Shown here one piece after another: positions 1 to 8,953 of a stretch of 64,000 nucleotides of DNA. Source of the stretch: CADEDH01 sp047974625 (GTDB taxonomy: Bacteria > Actinomycetota > Acidimicrobiia > Acidimicrobiales > SZUA-35). Within the stretch, counting starts at the first letter, position 1. Every line of letters starts with the position of its first letter. Where the stretch lies: the NCBI GenBank assembly GCA_047974625.1, contig JBKECK010000102.1, positions 62,001 through 126,000 on the forward strand, given 5' to 3'. Both the position numbers and the translations under genes were made by a program. The notes under the pieces are model-generated. The model worked only from the letters and a program-made list of their open reading frames with translations. It was not told where the DNA came from and ran no database searches.

Positions 1-91
1 TCAGATCGGCCCGGTCGCGGACCCCAGCGCGCACCCCGTTCACCGGGCCCCGGTACCCGGTCGCCCTTGCATCGGGCCCGGCGCGGGCCCG

Positions 92-1354
92 ATGCTGCAA
101 TCCATGGCACCACGACCCACGGGACACCGGTCCACGACCCCCCCATCAGACGACACCCCGGGAGGGACCGACGCTGCGGGCGCCCGACCCGACCCGGCCC
201 CGGAGGTAGCCAAGATCGTCGAGCGCGTCCGGGCCCTCGGCCCGACGATCGCAGAGCGGGCGGGGGAGGCCGAGGCCCGCCGCCAACCGGTGGACGAGGT
301 GGTGGAGGCGCTGGCCGGCACCGGGGTCTTCCGGTGCCTGGTGCCCCGGCGGTTCGGGGGGTTCGAGATCGACAACGACACGTTCATCGACATCGGCATG
401 AGCGTCGGTGAAGCTGACACCTCGACGGGTTGGATCACGACGTTCTACACCGAGCACAACTGGATGTTCGCCCAGTTCCCACCGGAGGCTCAGGAGGAGA
501 TCTTCGGGACCCAGCCCTACATCCTGGCCCCGGCCAGCATCAGCCCGACGGGGCGGGCCACCGTGGACGGGAACGGCTACCAGCTCACCGGACGCTGGTC
601 GTGGGCGACGGGGGTCATGCACGCCGACTGGGTGATGCTGAACGGCATCGTCGAGGGGGACGTGCCCGAACCGCGCCTGTTCATCGCCCCCGTCGACGCC
701 ATCACCGTCGACGAGGTCTGGGACGCGGCCGGTATGGCCGGCACCGGCAGCAACGACATGGTGGCCGAGAACCTGTTCATCCCCGCCCACCGGAGCCAGG
801 CCCTGGCCGACATGGCCGTAGGCCGCAGTTCGGGGGCGGCCTGGCTCGACTCACCCGTCTACCGGCAGCCGATGATGCCGTTCCTGGCCATGACCGCGGC
901 CATACCCGCCCTCGGCGCAGCCCGCCGGGCCGTCGACCTGTTCCGCCAGCGGCTGGGCACCCGCTCCATCTACGGCACCTTCGCCGCCCAGGCGGAACGG
1001 GGGTCGGCCCAGATGCGGCTGGCCCACGCCTCGGTCCGGGCGGAGGAGGCCGAGATCCTGCTACGCGCCGTGGGGCGGGAGCTCAACGCGTGGGGCCGCG
1101 AGGAGGAGCCGTGCCCGGTGGAACACAGGGCCCGGCTCCGGCTCCGGATCGCCCACGTGGTGGAGCAGTGCCGGGACGTGGTTCGCACGATCATGGAGGC
1201 CAGTGGGGCCGGCGCCCACCTGCGCAGCAACCCGATGCAGCGCATCCACCGCGACGTCCACACCCTGTCGTGCCACACCGTGTTCGACCTCGACATCGGC
1301 TCGGAGAACTACGGCCGCGTCCTGCTGGGTCTGGACCCGGTCGCCGCCACCTGA
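92..1354 (+). CDS. Acyl-CoA dehydrogenase-fold flavoprotein (HsaA-like monooxygenase type)
   Basis: A 420-residue protein with the acyl-CoA dehydrogenase fold. The N-terminal helical domain is at about 40-130. The beta domain at about 140-250 contains TGRWSWATGVMHADWV, which resembles the flavin-dependent hydroxylase branch (HsaA and group D monooxygenases) more than beta-oxidation dehydrogenases. The C-terminal four-helix domain is of the type-2 ACAD kind at about 260-410. The acyl-CoA dehydrogenase catalytic glutamate is not evident, which fits a reduced-flavin-dependent oxygenase. No flavin reductase lies beside it. The first 35 residues are Pro/Thr-rich and probably disordered; an in-frame ATG at 104 is an alternative start. 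The fold is clear but the substrate is unknown. Confidence 0.8.
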   Translation: MLQSMAPRPTGHRSTTPPSDDTPGGTDAAGARPDPAPEVAKIVERVRALGPTIAERAGEAEARRQPVDEVVEALAGTGVFRCLVPRRFGGFEIDNDTFIDIGMSVGEADTSTGWITTFYTEHNWMFAQFPPEAQEEIFGTQPYILAPASISPTGRATVDGNGYQLTGRWSWATGVMHADWVMLNGIVEGDVPEPRLFIAPVDAITVDEVWDAAGMAGTGSNDMVAENLFIPAHRSQALADMAVGRSSGAAWLDSPVYRQPMMPFLAMTAAIPALGAARRAVDLFRQRLGTRSIYGTFAAQAERGSAQMRLAHASVRAEEAEILLRAVGRELNAWGREEEPCPVEHRARLRLRIAHVVEQCRDVVRTIMEASGAGAHLRSNPMQRIHRDVHTLSCHTVFDLDIGSENYGRVLLGLDPVAAT

Positions 1355-1396
1355 AATCGTTGAGAACGGGGCTTATTCCCCAATGAGAGGCGGTTC

Positions 1397-1410
1397 TGGG
1401 CAATTGTCCC
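1397..1410. promoter_or_regulatory. Near-palindrome upstream of the small CHAT gene
   Basis: GGGCAATTGTCCC is a one-mismatch palindrome centred on CAATTG, in an unusually AT-rich spacer, and ends about 16 bases before the ATG at 1426. This position suits an operator overlapping a promoter of the 1426-7600 block. No regulator is known, and the assignment rests on symmetry and position only. Confidence 0.3.
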
Positions 1411-1425
1411 CTAACTTGGTGATAT

Positions 1426-2334
1426 ATGGAGGTTTCCCCTCGATCAAGAGTGGAACGACGGCCCGCCGACCCAACTTGCCAGCTGGAGTTCGTTGACGGT
1501 CGGGTCACGGCCCGTCTCGACGGTCCGTCCGGCCGGCCGCCCGCTCGGCTCCCGGCCACCCGAGCCGCCCTCGAACGCCTCGTGACCGACCACGACCGGC
1601 TCCTCCGGGCCGGAACCAGGACCGGAGGAGCCGGTAGGGTGTGGGCCGGCCCCACGGAGGAGCTGCTGGCCCGGGTCTACCGCTCGGTGTCGGAACCCCT
1701 GATCGACATCCTCGCCGGGCACGGCCGGGTCGCCCTCCGCATCCGTGACCCGATCCTGGCCCGCCTCCCGGTCGAGACCGCCCACGACGACACCGGCCCC
1801 GCCCTGTTCGAGCTGGTGGCCAGCTACCGCCTGATCCCCACCGGCCCCGGTGCCGGGCGGCCCCCCGGCACGGGGCCGCCCCGCCGGTTCACCCTCAGCC
1901 AGTACCCGGCCGAACGGTCCGACCCGACGGACCTGCCGGCCGTGACCCTGGAGCGGTTCCTGGTGGCCGCCGCCCACCGGGGATGGCCCCGCACCGGGAC
2001 GGCACCTCCGGACCGGACCGAGCGTCTGGTCCACGTGGCCGGCCACGAACCCCAGCCGGGCGCCGCCCCCCTGTTCGGGCCGGGAGACGCCGGCCACCTC
2101 GTCCTCAGCGGCTGCCGCTCCTACCTGGACCGGCTCCCAACCGGTGTGGCCTCGGCCACCTGCAGCCTGTGGGCGGTCGACGACGAGCAGAGCGTGACGC
2201 TGATGACCGCCCTCCACGCCGCCATGGCCCGGGGCATCGGGCCGGCCGAGGCCCTGCGGCGGGCCCAACTGCTCCACCTGGACCTCCCCGGCCAGGACTG
2301 GTCGGCGTTCGTGCACGAGGGAGCACCGGCCTGA
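1426..2334 (+). CDS. Reduced CHAT-domain (caspase-like) cysteine peptidase
   Basis: A 302-residue protein whose last 110 residues read as a CHAT domain. The histidine motif LVHVAGHE contains H203 and H207, the cysteine motif LVLSGCRS contains C230, and the strand CSLWAVDDE is followed by GPAEALRRAQ and WSAFVHEG, all in CHAT order. H207 to C230 is only 23 residues, against 40 in the second CHAT protein of this window, so the strand segment between the catalytic residues is shortened. The N-terminal 180 residues match nothing I recognise and show no obvious TPR. It starts the block that continues with a papain-like peptidase 19 bases downstream. The CHAT call is fairly firm; activity is inferred. 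Confidence 0.65.
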   Translation: MEVSPRSRVERRPADPTCQLEFVDGRVTARLDGPSGRPPARLPATRAALERLVTDHDRLLRAGTRTGGAGRVWAGPTEELLARVYRSVSEPLIDILAGHGRVALRIRDPILARLPVETAHDDTGPALFELVASYRLIPTGPGAGRPPGTGPPRRFTLSQYPAERSDPTDLPAVTLERFLVAAAHRGWPRTGTAPPDRTERLVHVAGHEPQPGAAPLFGPGDAGHLVLSGCRSYLDRLPTGVASATCSLWAVDDEQSVTLMTALHAAMARGIGPAEALRRAQLLHLDLPGQDWSAFVHEGAPA

Positions 2335-2353
2335 CCACCGTCGGGGACCCGCC

Positions 2354-3232
2354 GTGACCGGGGCCGACCGACCGGGGCCGGAGGTACGGACCCCTCCGCT
2401 CACGGCGTGGGAGCCCACCGCCCTCGACGCCGTTCCCGTGGACGGCACGATCGAGGTGGAGGCCATCCGCCCGGGCGACCTCATGTTCTGCGCCCGACCC
2501 AGCCCTCTCCAGGAGCTGTGCACCCGGGCCGGCGAGCCGTGGCGGCACGTGGGCCTCGTGGCCCTGGACGGCGACCGTCGGGTCCTGGCCGAGGTGGGCG
2601 GCGCGGTGTTCTCGGCCCGACCGGTGGAGGTGGTGTTCGAGGCCAACGAGGCCGTGGCCGTCGGGCGCCTCGACCCCCGGTTGGTACCCGCGGCCCGCCG
2701 GGCCGCCCAGTGGTCGCACGACCGGGCTGGCGAGCACCAGGCGTACGCCTGGGACGATGTGATCCTGTCCGGCTTCATCGCCGTGACCAGGCTCTACGCC
2801 CGGGCCGAGGACCGAGCCACGGTGGAGCGGGCCGTGTACGCGGCGATGTCCACCCTGGCCCGCCGCCAACCTCCGGAAGGGACGCTCAGTGTGACCTGCT
2901 CATCGTTCATCGCCCTGGCCCTACGGGAGGCCGGGTGTCGGTTCGAGGCCGACCTGACCACTCCCCGGGCCCCGGAAACCCGGCCGACCTGGCTGGAGCT
3001 CGTCGTGGGTGGACCGCGGCCCCGGCGGGCGGGCGGCGGGTCGCACATCACCTCCGAGCAGTTCCGGCTCCTGGCCCGGGCCCTCGTTCGGGCGGTGGCC
3101 GCCGGCTGGTTGCCGGGCACACCGACCCCAAGCGCCGAGACCCTCGGGTCGACCGATCAGATCCGCTGGGTGACCCCCGGCGACCTGTGGCGCTGGCCAG
3201 CCGTGGTCGAGCGATTCGTTGTGAGCCGCTAG
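2354..3232 (+). CDS. Permuted papain-like (YiiX/NlpC-P60-type) cysteine peptidase
   Basis: A 292-residue protein with the circularly permuted papain arrangement, in which histidine precedes cysteine. RPGDLMFC at about residue 43 and WRHVGLV with H65 form the first half; TCSSFIALAL with C182 forms the nucleophile helix. This order is typical of YiiX/YebB-like and related permuted NlpC/P60 enzymes, which act as peptidases, amidases or acyltransferases. There is no signal peptide, so a cytoplasmic role is more likely than peptidoglycan cleavage. It begins with GTG 19 bases after the CHAT gene and ends 4 bases before the STAND regulator, so co-expression is very likely. The true substrate is unknown. 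Confidence 0.6.
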   Translation: MTGADRPGPEVRTPPLTAWEPTALDAVPVDGTIEVEAIRPGDLMFCARPSPLQELCTRAGEPWRHVGLVALDGDRRVLAEVGGAVFSARPVEVVFEANEAVAVGRLDPRLVPAARRAAQWSHDRAGEHQAYAWDDVILSGFIAVTRLYARAEDRATVERAVYAAMSTLARRQPPEGTLSVTCSSFIALALREAGCRFEADLTTPRAPETRPTWLELVVGGPRPRRAGGGSHITSEQFRLLARALVRAVAAGWLPGTPTPSAETLGSTDQIRWVTPGDLWRWPAVVERFVVSR

Positions 3233-3236
3233 TTTC

Positions 3237-6200
3237 ATGGCGATGACCTCGGGGGCGACACGGGTACGCACACTTGGTGTGGTGGGTGTCGAGCACCCCA
3301 ACGGGACGGTCGGCCTCCCGCCGGCGCACCGCCAGCTCCTCGCCCTGCTGGTGGCGGCCGGGCCCGAGGGTGCCTCCAGCGAATGGTTGGCCAACGAGTT
3401 CTGGTTGGACACCGCCCCCGGCCACTGGTCGAGCTCGGTGCGCGTGGCCGTCTCCCGACTGCGGCGCCGTTCCGGCCTGGCCATCCCGTCGGTCGACGGC
3501 CGCTACCGGCTCCAGCTAGACCGGACGGCGGTGGACCTGTGGCGTCTCGAGGACGTGGCCAACGGGGCGGCCACCAACGACGCCGAACGGGCCCGCCTGC
3601 TCGGATCGCCCGAGGTGTTCCCCGGCCTCGAGCTATCACCCGCCCTGATCCGGGCCGAGACCCGGGCCATCGGCTGGCAGAGCGCCGTCATCGGTGGCCT
3701 AGCCAACGACGGCGCCCCCCATGACCGGGCCGTGCTGTCGGCCCTGTTCGCCCACCTCGCCCACCGTCCTCTGGAGGACCATCTCGCCGCCGCCGTGGTA
3801 GCCGTCTGCCTGGCCGCCGGAGCGGTCGGCGACGCCGGCCGGCTGGTCGCCACCTGCCGGGCCGCCCGCGCCGACGACATGGACGACCCCACCTCCGCCT
3901 CCCTCGACGCGGCCGAACGGGCGGTCGCCGCGGCGGGACCGGGACGGTTCCCCCTGCTGGAACCGTCCTCCGGACCGCCGCCGGCCCCCCGCCTGCCCGC
4001 CGACCTGGACCGGCGCCGGGCCCCCCACGTCGTCGGCCAGACCGCCGCCCTGGACCGGATCGACCGGCTGTCGGCGGGCCCCACCGGCCCGGCCATCATC
4101 ATCCGGGGCCCGTCCGGCTCGGGGAAGTCCGCCCTCCTGGCCGAGGCCGGCGACCGCATCACCGCGGCCGGGTCCTGCCCGGTGTCCCTGACCGGGACGG
4201 CCGGGGGCCGGGTCGGATTCGCCTCGATCGTCGCCGGGGTGCGCGGCTTCGACGCCGAGATCGAGCTGGCCAACGAGCTCCGGCTCGACCCCGCCGCCCG
4301 GCGCGGCCACCTCGGCCTGCGGCTCCGGGCCCGGCTCCAGGAGCTGGCGGCCGGGCGACCCGTGGCCGTCTTCGTCGACGACGCTCACCTGCTCGACACG
4401 GGGAGCTGCGACCTGCTCGAGCTCCTGTGCCGCCACGAAGTCGAACCGCGGACCACGGTTGTCTTCGCCGCCCCCACCGACGCCGAGGCCTGCTCACCGT
4501 GGCGCGAGCTGGAGGACCGCTTGATGCGGTGGTCGGCCCGCACCATCGACGTGGAGCCGCTCACCACCGAGGACCTGATCACCCTGGCCGGGGTGCACCG
4601 ACCCGAGCTCTCCCTGGCCACCCGGAGCCAGCTCGGGCGGTGGTTGCGGACGGCCAGCGCTGGGTTGCCGATGGTGGCCCTGGCCCTGCTCCGCCTGCCT
4701 CCGGACCTGTCGGCCGACCTCGACCCAGCCGACCAGGCCCTCGACGTGGACGAGGTCCAGGGCGTGTTCCAGCGGCTGGTGCTCACCGTGTCACCCAAGG
4801 CCCGGATCGTGGGGGCGGTGGGCGCCCTCCTCGGGCAGCGGTTCCAGGCCTCGGAGCTGGCCGACCTCGTGGGTGACGACGAGGCGGACCTGTTCGCCTC
4901 CCTCGACGAACTGGTCGCCTGCGGCCATCTGGCCGAGTCGGGTCGTCTCGACCAGTTCGAGTTCACCCATCGCATGATCCGGGCCGCCTTCTGGCGCACC
5001 ATGACCGTGACTCGCCGGGCCCACTTCCACCTGCGAGCCTCGGCCCTGACCACCGACCCCCACGCCCTCGCCGACCACCATCACGGCGCCGGCCACCTGA
5101 TCCCACTCGACGACCGGGTGGCCGCCGTGCTCCGCTCGGCCCGCGTCCACCTGGCCGCCGGTTCCTTCTGGGAGAGCGTGTGGCAGTTCCGGCGCGCCGT
5201 CGGCCTCACCGCCGAAGGCCTGGACTCGGCGGAGCCCACCGGCACCACCGACCCGACCGGCCCGGTCAACGCCGCGGAGGACCCTGCCGATCTGATCGGC
5301 ACCGCCGACCTGATCGACTACGCCCGGGCCCTGGCCCGGTGCGGGTCCCGGGTGGCGGCGGCCACGATCCGGCGGCAGGCGTTCACGGCCGCGGCCCGGG
5401 ACGACGACTGGGCCACCGCCCTGGCCGTGGCTCTCAGCGCCCTGCCCGAGAGCGAGATTCCCGACGGGGAGGCGGACCGGCTCGATCAGCTCCTGTCCAT
5501 CCCTACCGGACGGCTCGACCGCCCGGACCAGTTGGGCCACGCCCTGGCCACGTCACGAATCGCCGTGCAGCTGGGCCGGCAACGCACCGCCGCCCGCTGG
5601 GCCGGCCGCGCCGCCGATCTGGCCGCCACCGACGAGGAGCGGGGCGCCGTCATCCTGGCCGAGCGGTTCGCCGGCTCGGTCCTGGCCGGACCGGCCGAGC
5701 GGCTCGACACCCTGGCCGCCGCCGACCCTCTCGAACCGGGTGACCGGCTCCGTTGCCGCCTGGCCGAGTTCCGCACCATCGACCTGCTCGAGACCGGTCG
5801 GCTCGTGGAGGCCCGGTCGGCCCTGGACGACTTCAACGGGTTGGCCCACCGGTGCGGTGACCCCCTGCGGATCTGGCACGCCCTGCTGTTCCGGTCCCTC
5901 ATGGCCGAGCTCGACGGCCAGTGGGGCCGGGCCGACGAACTAGCGGACGAGGCCCGCACCGTCGGCCGGGGGTACGGGATCGGCGACGCCGAGATCGTGC
6001 GGCTGGCCCAGGGCTACTTCCGGCTCCGGTCCGTGGGGCGGCTGGCCGAGCTGTCCGAGGCCATCGAGCTGATCCCCGAGGCCGACGCCGGACTCCAGCT
6101 GTTCCAGTCGGCCCGGGCCACCGTCCACCTGGCGGCCGGGCACCACGAGCAGGCCGTCGAGGAGGCCACCCGGCTGGCCACCGAGGTGCTGGACCGGCCG

Positions 6201-6677
6201 TCACCCATGGGGGTCCAGAGCACCGCCATCGCCCTGCCGGTCCTGGTCCATGTACCCGACGCCGGGCTCAAACGGGACGTGCTACGGACCCTGCGGCGCC
6301 TCCGGACCGGGGGGCTCATCGTGGGGGCCGGGCTCGGGATGCTGCCGTTCATGGACCTGGAGCTCGCCGGGCTCTCGGCCGGGGGGGCCACCGACCGGTC
6401 CCGCCGCCTGGCCCTGGAACGGGCCGTCGGCCACGCCGACCGGACCGGCCTGCGGTCCCTGGCCGTCACCGCCCGGCTCGAGCTGGCCACCCTGGCCCAC
6501 GACGACCGGTACCTGGCCGAGGCCGGCCGGCTGGCCGCCGGCACCTCGCTCAGCGCAGTGGGTCCCGCCTCGATCGGGCCACCCACCCAGGATCGGACCC
6601 GGGCGGCAGCGACGCCCGGCCGAAGAGCCAACAACACCGCGATGAGGCCCCGGCCGAAGAGCCAACAACACCGATGA
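3237..6677 (+). CDS. AfsR/SARP-type STAND transcriptional regulator
   Basis: An 1146-residue protein. Residues about 5-100 form an OmpR-like winged-helix DNA-binding domain (LPPAHRQLLALLVAAG, VAVSRLRRRSG), and 100-225 is helical and BTAD-like. A P-loop ATPase follows with GPSGSGKS (291-298) and the acidic Walker B strand VAVFVDDAHLL near 380. The remaining 600 residues are Ala/Leu-rich helical repeats of TPR type. Proteins of this plan are ATP-driven switches that activate nearby promoters when a ligand engages the repeats. The start is 4 bases after the peptidase gene; ATG at 3243 is an alternative. The C-terminal tail is encoded by a tandem repeat (6618-6673) that reaches the stop codon. 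Confidence 0.75.
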   Translation: MAMTSGATRVRTLGVVGVEHPNGTVGLPPAHRQLLALLVAAGPEGASSEWLANEFWLDTAPGHWSSSVRVAVSRLRRRSGLAIPSVDGRYRLQLDRTAVDLWRLEDVANGAATNDAERARLLGSPEVFPGLELSPALIRAETRAIGWQSAVIGGLANDGAPHDRAVLSALFAHLAHRPLEDHLAAAVVAVCLAAGAVGDAGRLVATCRAARADDMDDPTSASLDAAERAVAAAGPGRFPLLEPSSGPPPAPRLPADLDRRRAPHVVGQTAALDRIDRLSAGPTGPAIIIRGPSGSGKSALLAEAGDRITAAGSCPVSLTGTAGGRVGFASIVAGVRGFDAEIELANELRLDPAARRGHLGLRLRARLQELAAGRPVAVFVDDAHLLDTGSCDLLELLCRHEVEPRTTVVFAAPTDAEACSPWRELEDRLMRWSARTIDVEPLTTEDLITLAGVHRPELSLATRSQLGRWLRTASAGLPMVALALLRLPPDLSADLDPADQALDVDEVQGVFQRLVLTVSPKARIVGAVGALLGQRFQASELADLVGDDEADLFASLDELVACGHLAESGRLDQFEFTHRMIRAAFWRTMTVTRRAHFHLRASALTTDPHALADHHHGAGHLIPLDDRVAAVLRSARVHLAAGSFWESVWQFRRAVGLTAEGLDSAEPTGTTDPTGPVNAAEDPADLIGTADLIDYARALARCGSRVAAATIRRQAFTAAARDDDWATALAVALSALPESEIPDGEADRLDQLLSIPTGRLDRPDQLGHALATSRIAVQLGRQRTAARWAGRAADLAATDEERGAVILAERFAGSVLAGPAERLDTLAAADPLEPGDRLRCRLAEFRTIDLLETGRLVEARSALDDFNGLAHRCGDPLRIWHALLFRSLMAELDGQWGRADELADEARTVGRGYGIGDAEIVRLAQGYFRLRSVGRLAELSEAIELIPEADAGLQLFQSARATVHLAAGHHEQAVEEATRLATEVLDRPSPMGVQSTAIALPVLVHVPDAGLKRDVLRTLRRLRTGGLIVGAGLGMLPFMDLELAGLSAGGATDRSRRLALERAVGHADRTGLRSLAVTARLELATLAHDDRYLAEAGRLAAGTSLSAVGPASIGPPTQDRTRAAATPGRRANNTAMRPRPKSQQHR
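6618..6677. repeat. Tandem copy of a dispersed repeat ending on a stop codon
   Basis: CGGCCGAAGAGCCAACAACA occurs at 6618 and again at 6651. The spacer CGCGATGAGGCCC is partly repeated after the second copy. The TGA of the STAND gene falls at the end of copy two. A close variant lies just after the desaturase gene at 23757, and a shorter inverted match occurs near 12501. Confidence 0.7.
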
Positions 6678-6772
6678 GCGGTAGGACGGGGTTGCGTTCC
6701 GGAAACCCCGCTCCGATCACACTCGGGGTCCGTCCCGTTCCGCGGACGTTCCCGGATCGGAGCCCGACGCCT

Positions 6773-7600
6773 GTGACCGAACTCGTGCTGATCGACATCG
6801 CCGGCAGGTTCGCCGACGTCCTGGATCACCGGCTCCTCCACCGGGACCACCACTCGATGCGGCTGACCGCACCGGACCAGGCCCTTCACGAGGCCCGCCG
6901 GTCGCACCCCCAGCCCCCGGACGTGGTGGTGGTGGATCCCGAGGCCATGACCGGCGACGTGTCCGGCCTGGACGGGGCGGTGTGGTTCCGTCGCTGGTGT
7001 CCCGAATCGGCCCTGGTGTTCCTGGTCCGCACCGATCCCGCCGGTTGCCCGTCGCCCGTCGTCCGGGTGGCCTGGGAGACGCTGCGGCCCTGGGGGGCGG
7101 TGGCCCGGTCGTCGCCGGCCATCGTGGTCGAGGCCGTCCACCGCGTCCTCCGAGGCCCGGAGGTCACCGTCGACCCGGTCCTCCGGCCATGGCTTGGCTC
7201 CAGGGACGCCCTGCGGCCGGGTCGACCTCCCCTGGAACGGCTCGTCCAGCACGGTGGCCACGTGAAGGTGTGGCGGGCCCTGCTCAGGTTCGACGAGCCG
7301 CCCTCCTACCGTCAGGTGGCGCTCTTGACCGGCCTGTCGGTCAACACCATCCGGTCGTACCGTCAGGACCTGCTCGGTCCGCTGGCCGCGGTGGGCCTGT
7401 CCCGGCCCAGCATGGGCGACCTGTTCACCTTCGCCCGTGGGGTCCGACCCCTCCTGCTCGACGTCCTGAGGCGGGGACCGCGCCCCCGAGACACCAGAAC
7501 CCGGGAGGCCGTGACGAATGCCACACCCCGGGAAACGCCCAGGGCTACAGGCCCTACACTGACCGGATTCGAACCTGAGCGTCGTCCGGGGGTCGTCTGA
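6773..7600 (+). CDS. Receiver-like/helix-turn-helix regulator
   Basis: A 275-residue protein. Residues 1-115 have the alternating strands and acidic residues of a degenerate response-regulator receiver (LVLIDIAGRF, DVVVVDPEAM, SALVFLVRTD). The C-terminal half carries a helix-turn-helix, SYRQVALLTGLSVNTIRSYR, at about 180-200. It follows the STAND regulator on the same strand and probably helps control the peptidase block. An in-frame ATG at 6674 overlaps the previous stop as ATGA and would add 33 low-complexity residues; GTG at 6773 fits the domain boundary better. The HTH is fairly clear, the receiver call is weak. Confidence 0.55.
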   Translation: MTELVLIDIAGRFADVLDHRLLHRDHHSMRLTAPDQALHEARRSHPQPPDVVVVDPEAMTGDVSGLDGAVWFRRWCPESALVFLVRTDPAGCPSPVVRVAWETLRPWGAVARSSPAIVVEAVHRVLRGPEVTVDPVLRPWLGSRDALRPGRPPLERLVQHGGHVKVWRALLRFDEPPSYRQVALLTGLSVNTIRSYRQDLLGPLAAVGLSRPSMGDLFTFARGVRPLLLDVLRRGPRPRDTRTREAVTNATPRETPRATGPTLTGFEPERRPGVV

Positions 7601-7658
7601 CGAACCACCCTCGGGCAATCCCGATCTGATCCGGTCGTTGCTGAATCGTCATGCAACG

Positions 7659-7736
7659 ATCGGCGAGGCTCGGGCGTCTCAGCCGATGACGAAGGGACCG
7701 GACGTTTCCCTCGTCGGATCAACGGCGATCCGACGA
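7659..7736 (+). promoter_or_regulatory. Structured leader upstream of the L,D-transpeptidase
   Basis: Three consecutive inverted repeats lie between the regulator and the L,D-transpeptidase. They are ATCGGC/GCCGAT (7659-7664 with 7682-7687), AGGGA/TCCCT (7693-7697 with 7707-7711), and a perfect 10-base pair of arms TCGTCGGATC/GATCCGACGA (7711-7720 with 7727-7736, loop AACGGC). The series suggests a folded 5' leader. The region from 7601 to 7792 has no other gene. It matches no riboswitch consensus that I can recall. Confidence 0.4.
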
Positions 7737-7792
7737 ACGGTTCAAGACCCTCTTGGACGTGCGTGCGGACACCACCAGGGGCAGGCGGCAAC

Positions 7793-8953
7793 GTGACAGA
7801 CGAAGTGTCAGGACCATCTCCAGCTCGACCGCGGGCGGCCTCACGGCCGGCGGTCCGACTGGCCGCGATCGTGGCCGCTGTCGGCCTGCTCGGGGCGGCC
7901 TGCGGCGACGATTCGGTGAATCAGGCGGCGGCCGCCCCCAGCTCCACGTCGACCCCCACCTCGGCGGCCCCGGTCGACACCCAGCGGGTCGAGGTGGTCG
8001 AGGGCGACCCGACCACCGACACCAGCGTCGGGGAGACCACCAGCCCGTCGACCACGGCGGCGCCCACGACGACCACCGCGGCGCCCACGACCAGCACCAC
8101 CGAGCCCGCACCGGCCCCCCTGGCCCCAATCGACCCCGACGCCCCGGACCGTGGGGTGGTCAAGACCCTCCAGACCCGGCTCGGCGAACTGGGTTTCGCC
8201 CCCGGTCCGGCCGACGGCTCCTATGGGGGTCGCACGGTGGCCGCCGTGTCCGCCTTCCAGGGCCTGGTGGGCCTGCCGGTGACAGGCGCGGTCGATGAGG
8301 CCACGGTCGCCGCCCTGGAGACCTACCGGTACGACGGCCCCGTCGCTCACCAGGGGGATTCCGGCCCGGCCGTGACCGAGATCCAGCAACTGCTGGCCGA
8401 CTCGCCGTTCGATCCGGGTCCCGTCGACGGCCAGTACGGCACTTCGACCATCCAGGCGGTCTGGGCCCTGGAGAAGCTGGCCGGCGTCCCCGTCGACGGG
8501 GATTGGGGCCCACTGGACGAGGAGTCCTGGCGCAAGCTGCAGGACGGCTCGATCGGCGGTCCGGAACGGTCAGCCGACGTCCGCTGGGTCGAGGTCGACA
8601 TCTCCCAACAGCTCCTGAAGGTGTACGACCCGGGCAACGGCACCCCGGTGCTGATCAGCCACGTCTCCACCGGCAGCGGGGTGCCCTGGGAGAACGAGAG
8701 CTACTCGGGTGAGTCGGAGACCCCCCTCGGCGACTTCGTCATCAGCCGCCGGATCAGCGGCTGGCGTGAGTCGAGCCTGGACATCGGCCGGCTCTACAAC
8801 CCCCTGTACTTCAACGGGGGGATCGCCTTCCACGGAGCCCTGTCGGTGCCGAACTATCCCGCCAGCCACGGGTGCGTGCGGGTCCCGATGTCGATCGCCG
8901 AGTACCTGCCCGGGGTGCTCCCCAACGGCACCCCGGTCTACGTCATGGCCTGA
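7793..8953 (+). CDS. L,D-transpeptidase lipoprotein with two peptidoglycan-binding domains
   Basis: A 386-residue secreted lipoprotein that cross-links or attaches peptidoglycan by 3-3 linkage. It has an N-terminal hydrophobic signal ending in the lipobox LGAAC, a Ser/Thr/Pro-rich linker to about residue 115, two tandem peptidoglycan-binding domains (about 120-240), then a YkuD domain. The YkuD catalytic set is present: H347 in FHGA and the SHGCVRVP motif with H359 and nucleophile C361. I prefer GTG at 7793; a GTG at 7763 would add ten residues before the signal. The gene ends inside a 30-base tandem duplication and overlaps the convergent purE by 16 bases. Confidence 0.92.
   Translation: MTDEVSGPSPARPRAASRPAVRLAAIVAAVGLLGAACGDDSVNQAAAAPSSTSTPTSAAPVDTQRVEVVEGDPTTDTSVGETTSPSTTAAPTTTTAAPTTSTTEPAPAPLAPIDPDAPDRGVVKTLQTRLGELGFAPGPADGSYGGRTVAAVSAFQGLVGLPVTGAVDEATVAALETYRYDGPVAHQGDSGPAVTEIQQLLADSPFDPGPVDGQYGTSTIQAVWALEKLAGVPVDGDWGPLDEESWRKLQDGSIGGPERSADVRWVEVDISQQLLKVYDPGNGTPVLISHVSTGSGVPWENESYSGESETPLGDFVISRRISGWRESSLDIGRLYNPLYFNGGIAFHGALSVPNYPASHGCVRVPMSIAEYLPGVLPNGTPVYVMA

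Noticed and set aside
1..91. Gene end at the left edge
   Set aside because: The first 91 bases hold no frame with recognisable content; nothing can be assigned.
5921..6772. Long upstream extension of the HTH regulator
   Set aside because: It overlaps the coding region of the STAND regulator in another frame; residues are Arg/Pro/Gly-rich shadow sequence.
7659..7736. c-di-AMP (ydaO) riboswitch
   Set aside because: The position would suit it, but the conserved core sequences I know for that class are not visible.
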